The notes beneath the pieces were generated by a model. That model was not told the origin of the DNA. It made no database searches and saw only the letters and a program-made list of their open reading frames with translations. A program made the position numbers and the translations under genes. From contig QYAI01000247.1 in assembly GCA_003988855.1 (NCBI GenBank), positions 1 to 45,702 on the forward strand: a DNA stretch of 45,702 bases. The letters run 5' to 3'. The DNA is from Arachnopeziza araneosa. Taxonomy: Eukaryota > Ascomycota > Leotiomycetes > Helotiales > Arachnopezizaceae. Shown piece after piece: positions 23,045 through 32,237 of the stretch; position 1 is the stretch's first letter, and every line of letters begins with the position of its first letter.

Positions 23045-23734
23045 ATGGCAGACAACAAGTCACGTTCTCGCTCACCTCCACCAAGAAGCAGAGATTACGA
23101 TCACGATCCTGCCCCTAGGAGAAGAAGCCGCTCACCCCAGCGCTCCGACCGCGATCACGATCGCCGCAGCCGGCCTCGAGGCGGCAACAACTCAGGCTTT
23201 CGATGGAAGGACAAGCGCCGCGACAACAGAGATGAACGGGATCGCGATGGGGGCGAGAGGAGACTAGAGCGTGGATATCGGAATCGATCACGGTCACCGC
23301 GACGGGATCGTGACTTTGACTCGAAAAAGAATTCTGCTTCTGGAAGAGGGGGAGGGGGGGCGTCTGTGGAGGATAAATTCGGGGTGGCGGATAAGTTTGG
23401 TACTTATTCCAAAGGAGCATCGAGTTCGAAGAAGGATGAGAGGGATGGGAATGCGAGTGAGAAGCCGCGTCCTGCACCAGTGCAAGCTGTGGGCGAAGCG
23501 ATGATTATCGTTCATGTTAATGATAGATTGGGGACTAAGGCGGCGGTTCCGTGTTTGGCGTCTGATACTATCAAGTTGTTCAAGGCTCAGGTGGCGGCGC
23601 AGATTGGGCGACAACCACATGAGATTATGCTGAAGAGGCAGGGCGAGAGGCCGTTTAAGGATGTTTTGACGCTGGAGGATTATGGGGTAAGTAATGGGGT
23701 GCAGATTGATTTGGAGATTGATACTGGGGAGTAG
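23045..23734 (+). CDS. HUB1/UBL5-type ubiquitin-like protein with an N-terminal RS domain
   Basis: Single exon, 229 aa. Residues 1-110 are Arg/Ser/Asp-rich with repeated SRSRSP and RRRSRSP motifs, typical of splicing factors. A Gly/Lys linker follows. Residues 153-229 form a ubiquitin-like fold of the HUB1/UBL5 type: VHVNDRLGTKAAVPC, SDTIKLFKAQVAAQIG, IMLKRQGERPFKD and LEDYGVSNGVQIDLE. Known: HUB1 binds HIND elements of Snu66 in the tri-snRNP and influences 5' splice-site choice. Yeast and human HUB1 are about 73 aa and end in Tyr-Tyr. Here the domain is the tail of a longer protein and ends EIDTGE. The ATG at 23045 is the first ATG in frame. A perfect GTAAGT lies inside the coding sequence at 23687, but reading through it matches the family. 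PIG-H follows on the same strand. Confidence 0.85.
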   Translation: MADNKSRSRSPPPRSRDYDHDPAPRRRSRSPQRSDRDHDRRSRPRGGNNSGFRWKDKRRDNRDERDRDGGERRLERGYRNRSRSPRRDRDFDSKKNSASGRGGGGASVEDKFGVADKFGTYSKGASSSKKDERDGNASEKPRPAPVQAVGEAMIIVHVNDRLGTKAAVPCLASDTIKLFKAQVAAQIGRQPHEIMLKRQGERPFKDVLTLEDYGVSNGVQIDLEIDTGE

Positions 23735-23974
23735 TACTCAACTAGGGCCCAATTTGATATTCATAGGGAAAAGTAATCTGATTACCTTAAAATACAGTAG
23801 AAAAAGATATCCCATGATTCTGTACATCAAATGTGCCCTACTTTGGTGTTTCTTATCGATAAAGCACCCCTGTCCCATGTTAAATTCCCCGAACATCTTC
23901 AGCCTCATCCATCACTCTCCACATCAACAAGCACAAGCACAATCGATGCATCTGCCGCCGCCACCACAGCAGAA

Positions 23975-24670
23975 ATGCTAACCACAAGCCCGCACCTCCG
24001 CATCCGCCACCCCTCCCCCACAACCATCGAATTCACCGTCTCGACCTCGCCTCCCCCAACCCTCACCACCCATCTCTCGAGCGCGGTATTCAACCTCCTG
24101 CGCCTATTGCTCGCGCTCAGCATCCTCTTCCTCCTCTACTCCGCCTACCTCGAGTCACCCTACGCCTCACCCCTCCTACCAATCTACCCCGTCCCCGCCT
24201 TCTTCACCAACGATTCCATATGGCAACACCTCTACATGCTGCACGCCTCGCGACTGGGCGCCCTCTTCGCCCTGACCACGCAGTCCGTCCCGCCCACGGT
24301 GCTCCTCGCCTCCTCGCTGGCGCTCCTCTACGTCCTCTCTCTCCGCCTGCACACGTCGGAATCGCTCCTCGTGCTCCGGGGCCTGGGCATCCAGACCAGC
24401 AGTAGCAGTGATCTGTTATTTGGGGGGCCGACGACGCGGTTTATTCCCACCGAGAAGATCATGGATCTGTATATCAATGAGGCGTTTCGCGGCTTCGAGG
24501 TGAGGTATTATCTGGTGGTGGTGGTCGAAGGCGAGGAGGAGGTGGTTGTCGTTTTCCCGCGCTTGCTGCCCAGACGGGATGTTTTGGAGAAGGCTTGGAG
24601 GGGTGGGAGAGCCTGTCTCTGGGAGGGGGTAGGGAGGGCGGCCACAGAAGAAGGTGGAAAGGTGGGTTAG
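23975..24670 (+). CDS. PIG-H subunit of GPI-GlcNAc transferase
   Basis: Single exon, 231 aa. Two hydrophobic segments (about 38-60, LLRLLLALSILFLLYSAYL; about 106-126, LLASSLALLYVLSLRL) precede a cytosolic PIG-H domain (about 130-215). Its hallmark sequence is ESLLVLRGLGIQT, RFIPTEKIMDLYINEAFRGF and a final VVVVFPRLLPRRDVLEKAW. Known: PIG-H (Gpi15 in yeast) is part of the ER complex that adds GlcNAc to phosphatidylinositol, the first step of GPI-anchor synthesis. The frame is open upstream to an ATG at 23831. I prefer 23975 because the extra 48 residues are low-complexity and the usual length is 200-240. Its 3' end faces the Pus3 gene 89 bp away. Confidence 0.88.
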   Translation: MLTTSPHLRIRHPSPTTIEFTVSTSPPPTLTTHLSSAVFNLLRLLLALSILFLLYSAYLESPYASPLLPIYPVPAFFTNDSIWQHLYMLHASRLGALFALTTQSVPPTVLLASSLALLYVLSLRLHTSESLLVLRGLGIQTSSSSDLLFGGPTTRFIPTEKIMDLYINEAFRGFEVRYYLVVVVEGEEEVVVVFPRLLPRRDVLEKAWRGGRACLWEGVGRAATEEGGKVG

Positions 24671-24759
24671 GAGACTTCATATTGATACTCAATTTTAGTT
24701 TAAAGTCAACAGAGTTCATACGGCCTTCAGTGTTGGTGATTTTACTCATTGCGAGCTAT

Positions 24760-26751
24760 TTATCCCTCATCATCCACCACCACCACTTTATTCAACCTCC
24801 TAAACCCCAATGTCTTCAACTCCTCCGCGCTCTCAAACCCTTTCCTGACAGCATACTTCTCATTAATCACCTCCACTGTTTCCATCCTGTCTTTGCTCAT
24901 GACCTTCTCATAAAGCCCTTTTAATCTAGGCTCATGATCCCCATCAAACACCCTCTGGCTCTTTCCAGCCTTACTCCTAACCCTAACCCCCCCTTCTTTC
25001 CCACTCGCCAACCCCAACAAAGTACCAGCTCCTCTATTCCACCCGTTCTTCCCATCCTTCATACTGAGCTCCTCGATCTCTTTTCCTTGAGCTGCAACCA
25101 ATCCGAACAAACTCCCAGCCAGAACCTCATCGACCTTCCTCTCCCGCCAGACACGCCATAGATCATCCATGACGCCGCCGGCCGGGACGCCGTACTTGCC
25201 CTCTGCGTGGCCGGGGGAGTCACCGGCATAGCACCATTCCATCGCATCTTGCCTCTCCTCGTCGCCTTTGCGCGGGAAGATGCAGTCCCAGAGGACGAGC
25301 GGTGTGTCGGTGGCCATTTCGTAGATGGGTCGGCGGGGATTGGTCGCCACGTCGAGGAGTTCGGTGACGAGAGAGGGCGATTCAAGGCCTTGCCCGACGA
25401 GGAAGAGGATGGCTACCATGTGCCGTACTTGATGCCAGAGGAACGCACTCCCGTGTAGAGTGAAGGTATATATCTTCGGGGCCGCTTTCTCCGTCCCCAC
25501 GACAAAGTGTTCCCCGTTTAGGAAATCCAGTGTCGGAGTTCCATCGTGCACTTCCTCGATATCGGCTCTGAAAACCCTCCTCTCAAAATTCTCAATCTGC
25601 TTAGACGGATCCACCTTGCAGAAGTTGCGGAAGTCATGGAGGCCCTCGAACAGCTTGGCAGCCTTCTTCATGGCTTCGATGTCCAGCCATCCGTCCTTGA
25701 CTCCTGCCGGTGCCTTTTCCGGGTGGAAGGGATCGAGATGGTGCGGGAGAGGGAGAAAACATGGCTGTGTGAAGAAGTACCGGTAGCGACGTTCACGGCA
25801 GGAGAAGCGGGCGTTGAAATCTAACGGCGGGTTGGGACACCATGCTAGGATTCGGATGTCTGGTGGCAGGAGCTTGTTCAATAGGGGGATATAAGGGAGT
25901 TCATCGAGGATGGGGTCGAAATCTAGGGTGTCCTGTAGTTCGGGATCAGAGAGTTGGATGGTTTCTGAGGGTTGGGGTCCTGTTTCTAGTAAAGAGGGTG
26001 CGAGTGGTGGCGAAGCCTGTTCGAGGCCATTTTCTGGTTGCAGGATATCGGTTGTTTCCTCTTCACTCTGAGATTTCCTACCCTTACCAACCTCTCTCTT
26101 TTTTATCAGAGGTCGATTACTTCTCACCCTCACCCCAATCACCTGCCCAAAAGCACTCACTCCTCTATCCGTCCTCCCACACTTGCTATACTCACAACCC
26201 TCCCAGTTCCCCATCTGTTGATCTCCAGTGGGGAGAATCAGTTTCGCCTTTATGAGAGCCTTCCATAATTCCTCTTCAATAGTGGGACGTGGTGTTTTGT
26301 TGCCGGTATGGTACTCGAACCCATTGTAGCGCTTGCCTAGGTAGGCGAGCTTAAAGGCTACCAGACGAGTGCTGTATTTGGATGGATCAAAAGCCTTGTT
26401 GACTTTGGGCCTTTTGACGTATTTTTCTGTCTTGGTAATGTTTGGTGTGGGGATACTGGGGGAATTAGTAAGTGGGTGTCAGTTAGGGGTGAGGATGAAC
26501 CTGGTGGCTTTGGACCGGAGTTCGTTCTCAAGTTGTGTTACGCGCGCAATTAGCTGTTCTTGAGACCAAGCCGTATAATTCTTCCCTTCCCCCATAGATT
26601 CCTCCATACTGATTGTGGTGGTTGTGAAAGCGCGTCTTGCACTACGGGGTGCGGCTCTGAGATGAGATTCTACAAAGCCAGCAGTCCAAATGTGCCGTGA
26701 GATCAGACTTTTATGAGTCCATCTAAGATTCGCCCTCAAAGAAGTCTTCAT
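24760..26751 (-). CDS. tRNA pseudouridine(38/39) synthase Pus3/Deg1 (TruA family)
   Basis: Exons 26751-26501 and 26455-24760 (minus strand) give 648 aa. If translation starts at the inner ATG 26607 the product is 600 aa. The 45-bp intron (GTTCAT...CCCCCAG) joins RSKAT to SIPTPNITKTEKYVKRP. TruA features: AYLGKRYNGFEYHTGN, the catalytic-Asp motif KCGRTDRGVSAFGQV, RERRYRYFFTQP, LHDFRNFCKVDPSKQ and GSAFLWHQVRHMVAILFL. Known: Deg1/Pus3 makes pseudouridine at positions 38 and 39 of tRNAs. The residues between the two ATGs are Arg/Ser/Ala/Thr-rich with few acids (RAAPRSARRAFTTTTIS), like a mitochondrial targeting peptide, so dual localisation is plausible (inference). An in-frame ATG further upstream at 26853 is less likely. 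It diverges from the GTPase gene. Confidence 0.9.
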
Positions 26752-26926
26752 TCCCCTTCCACGCTTGAGATGTTGAGTCAGGCATGTTTTTGATTCGACA
26801 TGAAAATTTACAACAGGGGTCTTGTGCCTGGCACGTGATGGAATCAGTGTCATTGAGGCATTTCATTCCTTTCTTCCTTTTCTTCTCTTTCTTTCTATTC
26901 TGTTGTCAGTAAAATGATTTTCATAA
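26752..26926. promoter_or_regulatory. Short divergent promoter between Pus3 and the GTPase gene
   Basis: Only 175 bp separate the outer Pus3 ATG from the GTPase ATG, so both genes must be driven from one bidirectional region. A CT-rich tract (26868-26900) precedes the GTPase start. Confidence 0.5.
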
Positions 26927-27721
26927 ATGGCTGGCGATCCCCCGGAAGTCACTATTTTACTATTGGGTGATGCTGAATGCGGGAAGACGACATTTCTATC
27001 GTGAGTATCTAACCTGACTTTTTTCACCACCCATATGTAGAACCTCATCCGAATTCGTTCTCTGATATATAATCTGCATTTTAAACACCAAAAATAGCAG
27101 AAAAGACTAATTCATCCCTAGACGCATATCCCAAGGTTCCCACAACCACAACACGCCTCACCCTGTCCCGTTACTGAAAGATACTGACCAACCCTTCATT
27201 TTCGACATCCAGCTATTCCACCGTCCCTACCGCCTCCAATTCTATGATTACTCATCTCCTACTCACTGGATCTTGTTGAAGCCCGATATCATCATCCTTT
27301 GCTACTCCATCTCCTCGCAAGTCTCGCTCGAAAACGCGCAGCTGGTTGTAAGCGCTCTCTTCCCCTCTCACATCAAACCCTACATGAAATGAGACAGAAG
27401 CAAGAGCAGATTTGACTCATCTTTCATTTACAGTGGGCCAAATCCATCCATCGGCATTTCACGCAAGAGACCGATCTCCCTGTCTTGTTACTTGGGTTGA
27501 AGAGGGATCTCAGAGGCGGAGATGGTGAGAATGGAAGGAGCGTTAGTCCGCTAGAAGGCCATAGGGTGGCCCAAGAGTGTCGCTGTGATAGGTACATGGA
27601 ATGCTCAGCCCTGACGGGCGAACTGGTGTTTGAGGTTTTTGAAGATATTTGTAGGACGGCGGCGAAGGGAAGTACAGAAGAGGGAGAGGGATTGAGTAAG
27701 GGTGGGTGTTTGGTTATGTGA
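26927..27721 (+). CDS. Atypical prenylated Rho/Ras-like small GTPase
   Basis: Three exons, 26927-27000, 27122-27347 and 27434-27721, give 195 aa. Introns are 121 bp (GTGAGT...CCCTAG) and 86 bp (GTAAGC...TTACAG). The P-loop GDAECGKT is intact (residues 14-21). The G3 motif DTAG is replaced by DYSSP, the usual T35 of switch I is not evident, and the G4 motif (N/T)KxD reads LKRD. G5 is CSALTG. The C-terminus CLVM is a CaaX box, so membrane attachment by prenylation is expected. Rho-like wording such as DIIILCYSISSQVSLENAQ and VLLLGLKRDLR supports the family. Lack of the switch-II Gln region suggests poor hydrolysis or scaffold-like behaviour (inference). Confidence 0.8.
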
Positions 27722-29018
27722 TGTGATTTGAATAAAGTCTAGTTGTTAGAGTATTTCGGATACGGGAAGGGAATATACTTTGGAATGACTGAATGTTTAA
27801 AGTGCTTATGATTTTCAATTCATCTCATCTCAAGTATCCTTGTATTTGCAGACTAGCGGACTAATCAAGGACCATAAACATAAGCACCTCAGCCTACATG
27901 ACCCGCCGCCGCAACCGTGATACCGTACGATTCCTTATTTCCCTGCCACCGGGGAATACCACGGCGAGTGCTAAATTGTTGGTCCCAGAAAGATAAAAGG
28001 AGAATGATGACCCTGCTATCCAACAATGAGACTCAACTTGCCCGTCAAAGGTATCACAGAACAGCAATCCCAAGGACGGAAAGAGATTTAAACATCAGCA
28101 GCTCTTGAGAGGAAAAGACGCCGTATATCAGCAACTCGTCCTACCCGGTAGGGCTCGATCATTGTATCGATGAGACGAAAACCCCAGCCACCAAGACCAG
28201 CATAGGCCAAAAGACCCAGAAAATGAAAGAGAGTAAATGGCAAAGCGTTAAAGAAAAGGAAATGTTATACTGATAACCAGGCGTGCCCGAACGCGGTAGT
28301 TTACGATGACTTGACCAGATCCTTCGCGGCGCCGGCACTTGCCAACCGACGAATTATTTTAACCCTATTGACCACGTTTTCTCCCCTGCGCCTCGGGCCG
28401 CTGACCACCTCTTGCTTCTTCTTCTTCTTCGGACCGTGGTCCTGGTTTCTGTACCTAGGTGCGGCTCTTTGCTCATCCTGACCAATGAGTCTTCTCCACT
28501 GAGGGCGGAAGTGTCTATACTACTTTCCTCTCTGGGTATTATGGGTTGTTGTGCAGGGCTGTTCGGAATGTTGATTAAAGTCCCGGCCCGTGAAGAATCT
28601 GAGGCTAGGATGCCTGTGACGAAGCTCAGATGCTGAGAATATGATATGTGCAATATGTTGGCTGTCCACCAAAATCTGTACGAAAGAAAATACTGCAAGA
28701 TAGTCAAAGTCAAGTTAATGATTCACATTTCTACGTTTCTATGAGCTCCCAAAAAAAATCCACGCAAAATGCAGACTCCACGCCTATATCCAGCACTTGG
28801 GAAAGGTTCAGTGGAAAGCCAATGAAATATCTCATCTGACTTGGTCTATGTATTCTCTACCCCAGAGATTGAAAGAAGTCAGTATTATGCCGTAGATGCA
28901 GTTTATGTAGGTATAGCAATTGTATGGCATAGTCGACGGCACGACACGACACCAAAGACGTCAACGCCAGCACGAAGTTTATGTCTGCCTGTCAGATAGC
29001 CTCCGGAAGGAAAAACGC
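27722..29018. other. Intergenic, no gene supported
   Basis: A minus-strand frame at 28354-28713 and a few shorter ones show no domain and no splice support. No repeats or RNA genes seen. The GTPase and the PRPP synthetase genes both end facing this interval. Confidence 0.6.
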
Positions 29019-30407
29019 CTATGAATGATCCCAGAAAAGTGCGCTGATAGATTCCCCATGATGGACGCGACGGATGGCTTCAGCGAAGACGGGACCAACC
29101 TCCAAAACTTCTAGCTTAGGACATAAGCGACGATGTTCGTCTTGTGGAACGCTGTTGGTAACAACAACTTTGTCCACAGCTGAAGCGTTGATGCGAGCAA
29201 TGGCATCACCACTGAATACGCCATGGGTGAGTAAGGCATAGACTTTCGTCGCACCCTCCTTCTTCAACAGTTTGGCAGCTCGAGTGATTGTATTGGACGT
29301 GTCGGCCAAATCATCTACAAGAATGGTCACCCTATTCGCAACTTCTCCTACAAGCATCATGGTCGCATTTTGTCGATCTGTGATGCGGGTAGGTCGACGT
29401 TCCTAAGGGATATGAGTTTGCGCAGGTTAAGATTAGGAACGTATTACCTTGTGAATCAATGCGAATTCCATGTTCAGATCGTCGGCAATTGCTGTAGCCC
29501 TCTTTGCTCCTCCAGCATCGGGACTGACGATTACCGCGTCTTTGAAGTCTGGAATCTTCGTGGTGATGTACTTCTTCAAAAGCGACTTGCCGTAAAGATT
29601 ATCCACTGGGATATCAAAGAAGCCCTGATATTGAGGATCATGTAAATCCATGGTGATGATGTGATCTGCACCAGCGCATGTCAAGAGATCTGCCACAAGA
29701 GTACCGGCTTGAGCAACCCATTGTTTGTATCCAGGCTTTGCCTGAAATGTATTTTTGGTGATCATAGTAGGGTTTTCGTAGTCGTGAGTAGTAAAGGGAG
29801 GGGCGGTTTGCGAGGCAGTAGAGCTACCTCTTCCTCGCCCATTCCCATTCGAAGAGGTATAGGAGTCCAAGGTATCAGATCTTCGTGGTGGCGTAATACC
29901 ATTTGTATAGGTATTACCGTTTTGTTGGTCAAGAGACGCTTTCCCTAACTTCTTCTGCAGTCCTTCCATGCCATTTGTATTTGTAAGGCTGAGAGTCTGA
30001 GGTTGACCAGGACCAGGAGTTGGTGGGCGACTTTCGAAGGTGAAGTCGCCTCTGTTGAAATCGGCAGGAGCTTTGGTCAGGGGAGCTCCAACCTTGTTAT
30101 ATGGTAGGTCCGGCTGTCGAGAGTAAGGGAAAAGAGGAAGAACAACCGTAACGCGTTTTGCAGATCCTGTTTTGCAAGCAGAGATCATGATACAAAGATC
30201 AATGAAGTTATCGTTGACCTTTCCGCCTCCTGATTGGATGATATAAACATCTTTGCCTCGTACAGAGTCCTGGATCTCCAGGCGGCTTTCCCCGACCGAA
30301 AATTTCGAGAGAATTCGCTGACAAGGCTGAACACCCAGAGTACTGGAGATATCTTGTACAAGCTGTGGATGGGAATTGCCGCCGAGGATGACAATGTTGC
30401 GAACCAT
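29019..30407 (-). CDS. Ribose-phosphate pyrophosphokinase, Prs1-like with internal insertion
   Basis: Exons 30407-29448 and 29402-29019 (minus strand) give 447 aa. The 45-bp intron (GTAATA...CCTTAG) joins FALIHK to ERRPTRITDRQNA, restoring the flexible-loop motif. Family motifs: FSVGESRLEIQDSVRG, TMDLHDPQYQGFFDIPVDN, VSPDAGGAKRATAIAD and the PRPP-binding loop VTILVDDLADTSNT. The enzyme transfers pyrophosphate from ATP to ribose-5-phosphate, giving PRPP for purine, pyrimidine, His, Trp and NAD synthesis. Residues ~100-230 are a Ser/Thr/Pro/Gly-rich insertion (RPPTPGPGQPQTLSLTNTNG) absent from ~320-aa enzymes. A comparable non-homologous insertion is known in yeast Prs1. Active sites look intact. 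Divergent from Rpc9. Confidence 0.93.
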
Positions 30408-30879
30408 CGTGGGCCACTTGAGAAGTTGAATTTGAACGTATCAAGAGCTTTAATGGTTATTGTCGGTGGAATGCGGTGCGGGAATTTGAAAGTGGAGGCC
30501 GGCTGAATTACCGCGGATGAAGATGAATTGGTTGTCGAGTAGGTCGAGAGGGAGGGTGGAAGAAAGGGTTAGAGCGTGAGGGAGAGGGCGGGAGGTTCTT
30601 GGTATTTAGAAGCCATTGGATGATTAGTTGCTTCAAAGTTGTGGTGTGTGGAAGACGTGCGAGAAAGCTTCAAAGAAAAAAAGCGCTTGTTTTGGCGGGG
30701 GCGGGCGGTCAATGCAGGCAGAATCGGTGACAGCAAATAAATTTACGGCAACTACAAACGAGATCTCTTCTATTGGCAAAGTCTCACCACTCCACAATAT
30801 GAAGACTTTAAGATTATAGCAGTCATATCGTCTTCTACAATTGCTGATCTAGGCTTATCTGCGTGTCTCAACTGACAAG
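30408..30879. promoter_or_regulatory. Divergent promoter region of PRPP synthetase and Rpc9
   Basis: The two ATGs are 472 bp apart, head to head. The segment contains no ORF of note. A purine-rich stretch on the minus side precedes the PRPP synthetase start. Confidence 0.45.
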
Positions 30880-31431
30880 ATGAAGATCTTAGAAGCTCAG
30901 TCAGCCACACTGACCAATTACGAGGTCTATACCCATTTGGTGGAGCAGAGAGCGAGATACGCAAGGAAAGGAGCCAAAGGTAGACGGCCAGGTAACTTAG
31001 AAACGGTAGTTCACGAGGTATGCATATTACCTACCCTGACATGTCCAGGCTGATCTTTCTAGCTATTTGAATACTTCCACGAAGCTCCGTCACCCCTTGG
31101 AAGTAAGCCATTTCCGTACAATGAATCCACCATCCGAACCCTGCTAGAAAGGTTACGCCCATGGGATTTCTCTAAAGCAGAAGTTCTCATGATACTGAAT
31201 CTCAGACCCACTAAACCAGCAAATCTCAACACCATCATTGAAGAAATGGAGGAGAGGTTTCCAACGGAGGAGATTCAGAATGAGATAGTGACAGTCATTG
31301 CAGAAGTCCTCGGAACTCCAGATGGACAGGCTGAGAGGCAGGCTATGGTTAATAATGCTAAGGAGGCTCGAAAGGTTCAGGATGATCAGGACGATTTGGA
31401 CAATGCCATTGATGTCGAAATGAATACTTAG
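30880..31431 (+). CDS. RNA polymerase III subunit Rpc9 (C17/CGRP-RCP type)
   Basis: Exons 30880-31017 and 31063-31431 give 168 aa. The 45-bp intron (GTATGC...TTCTAG) joins ETVVHE to LFEYFHEAPSPLG. N-terminus MKILEAQSATLTNYEVYTHL is characteristic of Rpc17/Rpc9. The HRDC-like part follows: LLERLRPWDFSKAEVLMILN, then LRPTKPANLNTIIEEMEERF. The acidic tail ends DAIDVEMNT. Known: the Rpc17-Rpc25 stalk of RNA polymerase III binds the initiation factor Brf1 side and is needed for tRNA and 5S transcription. Length is close to the yeast protein. Starts at the only suitable ATG. Confidence 0.9.
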
Positions 31432-31669
31432 GAGGCTGCTTATGATGCATCGTATTGGCGTTTGGGATATTTGCATCACACGGAGTTGTTTGAAGCTATA
31501 TTAGAATGCTTCGAATGAGTTACTAGGCTACCATCACCGCACTAATCGTCTACAACTGCAAATCTTGACTTCTATCCAATCATTATAGTTGAGTTTGCCT
31601 TGACATGATTTTTATTGAAGTGATCCTATCATTTGGGATTGGCACTGAACAAGATCTACTTTTATCGTA

Positions 31670-32000
31670 CTTCAGAGTTCCAAGCAAAGTAGGACATTGA
31701 GAAACAGTAACTCTCGACTGCTAATCAATGTCCCAAAAGAAGTGGAATAATGAACAACACTCCCCTAGCTAGCCTCCAAAGTTCAAAGCAGAGTAGCACA
31801 ATGATGAAACAAGTACTTTATATCCCATTCAATGCCCAAATATAATAAGAAAATGAGTACCGCTTATTCCTTAATGATGTCCAAAGTACCAAGCAAACTG
31901 CAACAATGACCTTGTCATAGACTAGCGCAAGAAATCCCATGATTCTGAGACCAAACGCGCTGATCATGTCCAAATCACGGAACAAACTGCCACCGAAGTA
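31670..32000. repeat. Degenerate ~100-bp repeat
   Basis: A motif like TCCAAAGTACCAAGCAAACT, followed by GCAACAATGA, recurs in diverged form near 31675, 31775, 31879 and 31968. Weaker half-unit echoes (ATGTCCCAAAAG, ATGCCCAAATAT) lie near 31727 and 31830. Copies are too diverged for a recent expansion. Confidence 0.5.
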
Positions 32001-32054
32001 ACACTTATCTTCACTCCGACATATATAGCGTTCATTAATGTCACTCCCGCCAAC

Positions 32055-32226
32055 GACTTCATAGTTCAATGGTTAGAATACCCATGTGGCATCCACTCAA
32101 AACATACTTTATTCCTCAAGTGCTAAAAAGTGTTGCATTTGTCTTCTGCTTGCTGGCATATTTGGGATTACTGTAATTTGATAGGCCTCACCATGGGAGA
32201 TGGGGGTTCAATTCCTTCTGAAATCA
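32055..32226 (+). tRNA. tRNA-like gene with ~100-nt insertion in the anticodon loop
   Basis: The 5' half (32055-32091) has an acceptor strand GACTTCA, then TA, a D-arm GTTC-AATGGTTA-GAAT, and an anticodon-stem strand CCCAT. The 3' half (32192-32226) has C + ATGGG (pairs perfectly with CCCAT), a 4-nt variable loop AGAT, a T-arm GGGGG-TTCAATT-CCTTC, and an acceptor strand TGAAATC. The last pairs at 6 of 7 positions with GACTTCA (one C-A mismatch). Box A (TAGTTCAATGG) and box B (GGTTCAATTCC) are good, and TTTTT follows within 10 nt. An intron at the canonical 37/38 site would span 32092-32191 and give the loop GTGGCAC, an unusual anticodon (GGC). D-, variable- and T-arms recall tRNA-Asp. It could therefore be a tRNA-Asp-like gene broken by an insertion, i.e. 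a pseudogene. Confidence 0.5.
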
Positions 32227-32232
32227 ATTCTA

Positions 32233-32237
32233 TTTTT
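32233..32237 (+). terminator. RNA polymerase III T-run
   Basis: Five T bases start 7 nt after the predicted 3' end of the tRNA-like gene. That is the usual position and length for a Pol III terminator in fungi. Confidence 0.45.

Noticed and set aside
24970..24992. Telomere-like CCTAACCCTAACCCC sequence
   Set aside because: Only two units, and it lies within the Pus3 coding sequence, where it encodes GGVRVRSK on the minus strand. Not an interstitial telomere.
28354..28713. 119-codon minus-strand frame with an Arg-rich stretch
   Set aside because: No family resemblance, no splice support, and arginines come from a CTT/CTC-rich simple tract.
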